5,817 nucleotides of DNA from Thermomicrobiaceae bacterium (GTDB lineage: Bacteria > Chloroflexota > Chloroflexia > Thermomicrobiales > Thermomicrobiaceae), in NCBI GenBank assembly GCA_007123655.1, contig SKKR01000427.1, positions 1-5,817 on the forward strand, given 5' to 3'. Of the stretch, positions 5,715 through 5,817 are shown one piece after another. The notes below the pieces were generated by a model, which did not search any database, was not told where the DNA came from, and saw only the letters and a list, made by a program, of their open reading frames with translations. A program made the translations under genes and the position numbers. The first letter of the stretch is position 1; every line of letters begins with the position of its first letter.

Positions 5715-5817
5715 ATGTTCTTCAAGCGCTCTGAGGCACTGGCAATGGCCAGGGTTACAGATCGCGAACTGCGCCGGCTTGAGGACCAGGGACTGGTCGC
5801 CCCGAACCGCTTCTGGA
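5715..5817 (+). CDS. N-terminus of a MerR-like helix-turn-helix protein (3' end outside window)
   Basis: The ATG at 5715 follows AGGA at 5705-5708 by six bases, in a purine-rich tract extending to 5711. Thirty-four codons are visible before the window ends. The segment SEALAMARVTDRELRRLEDQGLV-P (residues 6-29) follows the MerR pattern: helix, turn, a recognition helix with Arg and Leu at the usual places, then a Gly-Leu-Val/Leu-x-P wing start (compare the family form VSxRTLRxYExxGLLxP). The aromatic YYE of classic MerR is replaced by RLE, so this may be a divergent DNA-binding protein rather than a true effector-sensing MerR. It begins 18 bp after the unknown gene and is probably in the same transcript. 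The effector domain, if any, lies outside the window. Confidence 0.55.
   Translation, partial: MFFKRSEALAMARVTDRELRRLEDQGLVAPNRFW

Noticed and set aside
1..5817. CRISPR array, insertion sequence, tRNA or rRNA, defence system
   Set aside because: I saw no regularly spaced long repeats, terminal inverted repeats, transposase motifs, tRNA-like arms or defence-gene motifs on either strand.

Overview
The window is a compact, gene-dense bacterial segment of moderately high G+C (roughly 60% by eye), with GTG and possibly TTG starts alongside ATG. It has no RNA genes, mobile elements or CRISPR repeats. The gene mix is a soluble GAF-type histidine kinase with an OmpR/PhoB-type regulator, a hexameric-type glutamate dehydrogenase, and a LACTB2-like hydrolase with a PhzF-like protein. 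This would fit a high-GC lineage such as Chloroflexota (Thermomicrobia-like) or a related group, but that placement is a weak inference and nothing in the sequence proves it.

Layout. (1) Positions 3-152, plus strand: the last 49 codons of a gene, most likely pyruvate kinase. (2) Positions 149-1799, minus strand: a two-gene unit, transcribed as a LACTB2-like metallo-beta-lactamase-fold hydrolase followed 34 bp later by a PhzF-family isomerase/epimerase-like protein. The stop codon of the latter overlaps that of the upstream partial gene tail to tail. (3) Positions 1800-1854: a short divergent promoter region. (4) Positions 1855-3673, plus strand: a cytoplasmic histidine kinase and its response regulator, overlapping by 23 bp and probably translationally coupled. 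(5) Positions 3674-3843: the only sizeable non-coding gap (170 bp). It carries direct repeats at one-helical-turn spacing followed by a consensus -35 hexamer. (6) Positions 3844-5154: glutamate dehydrogenase. (7) Positions 5172-5696: an unrecognised 174-residue protein. (8) From 5715 to the window edge: the start of a small protein with a MerR-like helix-turn-helix.

How they may work together. The most interesting point is the 3674-3843 gap. Three exact TTCTCAC heptamers and one degenerate copy begin at 3725, 3735, 3746 and 3757 (steps of 10, 11 and 11 bp), just upstream of a TTGACA box and a strong ribosome-binding region for glutamate dehydrogenase. OmpR/PhoB-family regulators typically bind tandem direct repeats of about 11 bp, and one is encoded immediately upstream. 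The testable model is that this soluble two-component system directly controls glutamate dehydrogenase and possibly the two genes after it, linking an unknown cytoplasmic signal to the carbon/nitrogen junction. No wholly new system is evident; most genes belong to well-known families.
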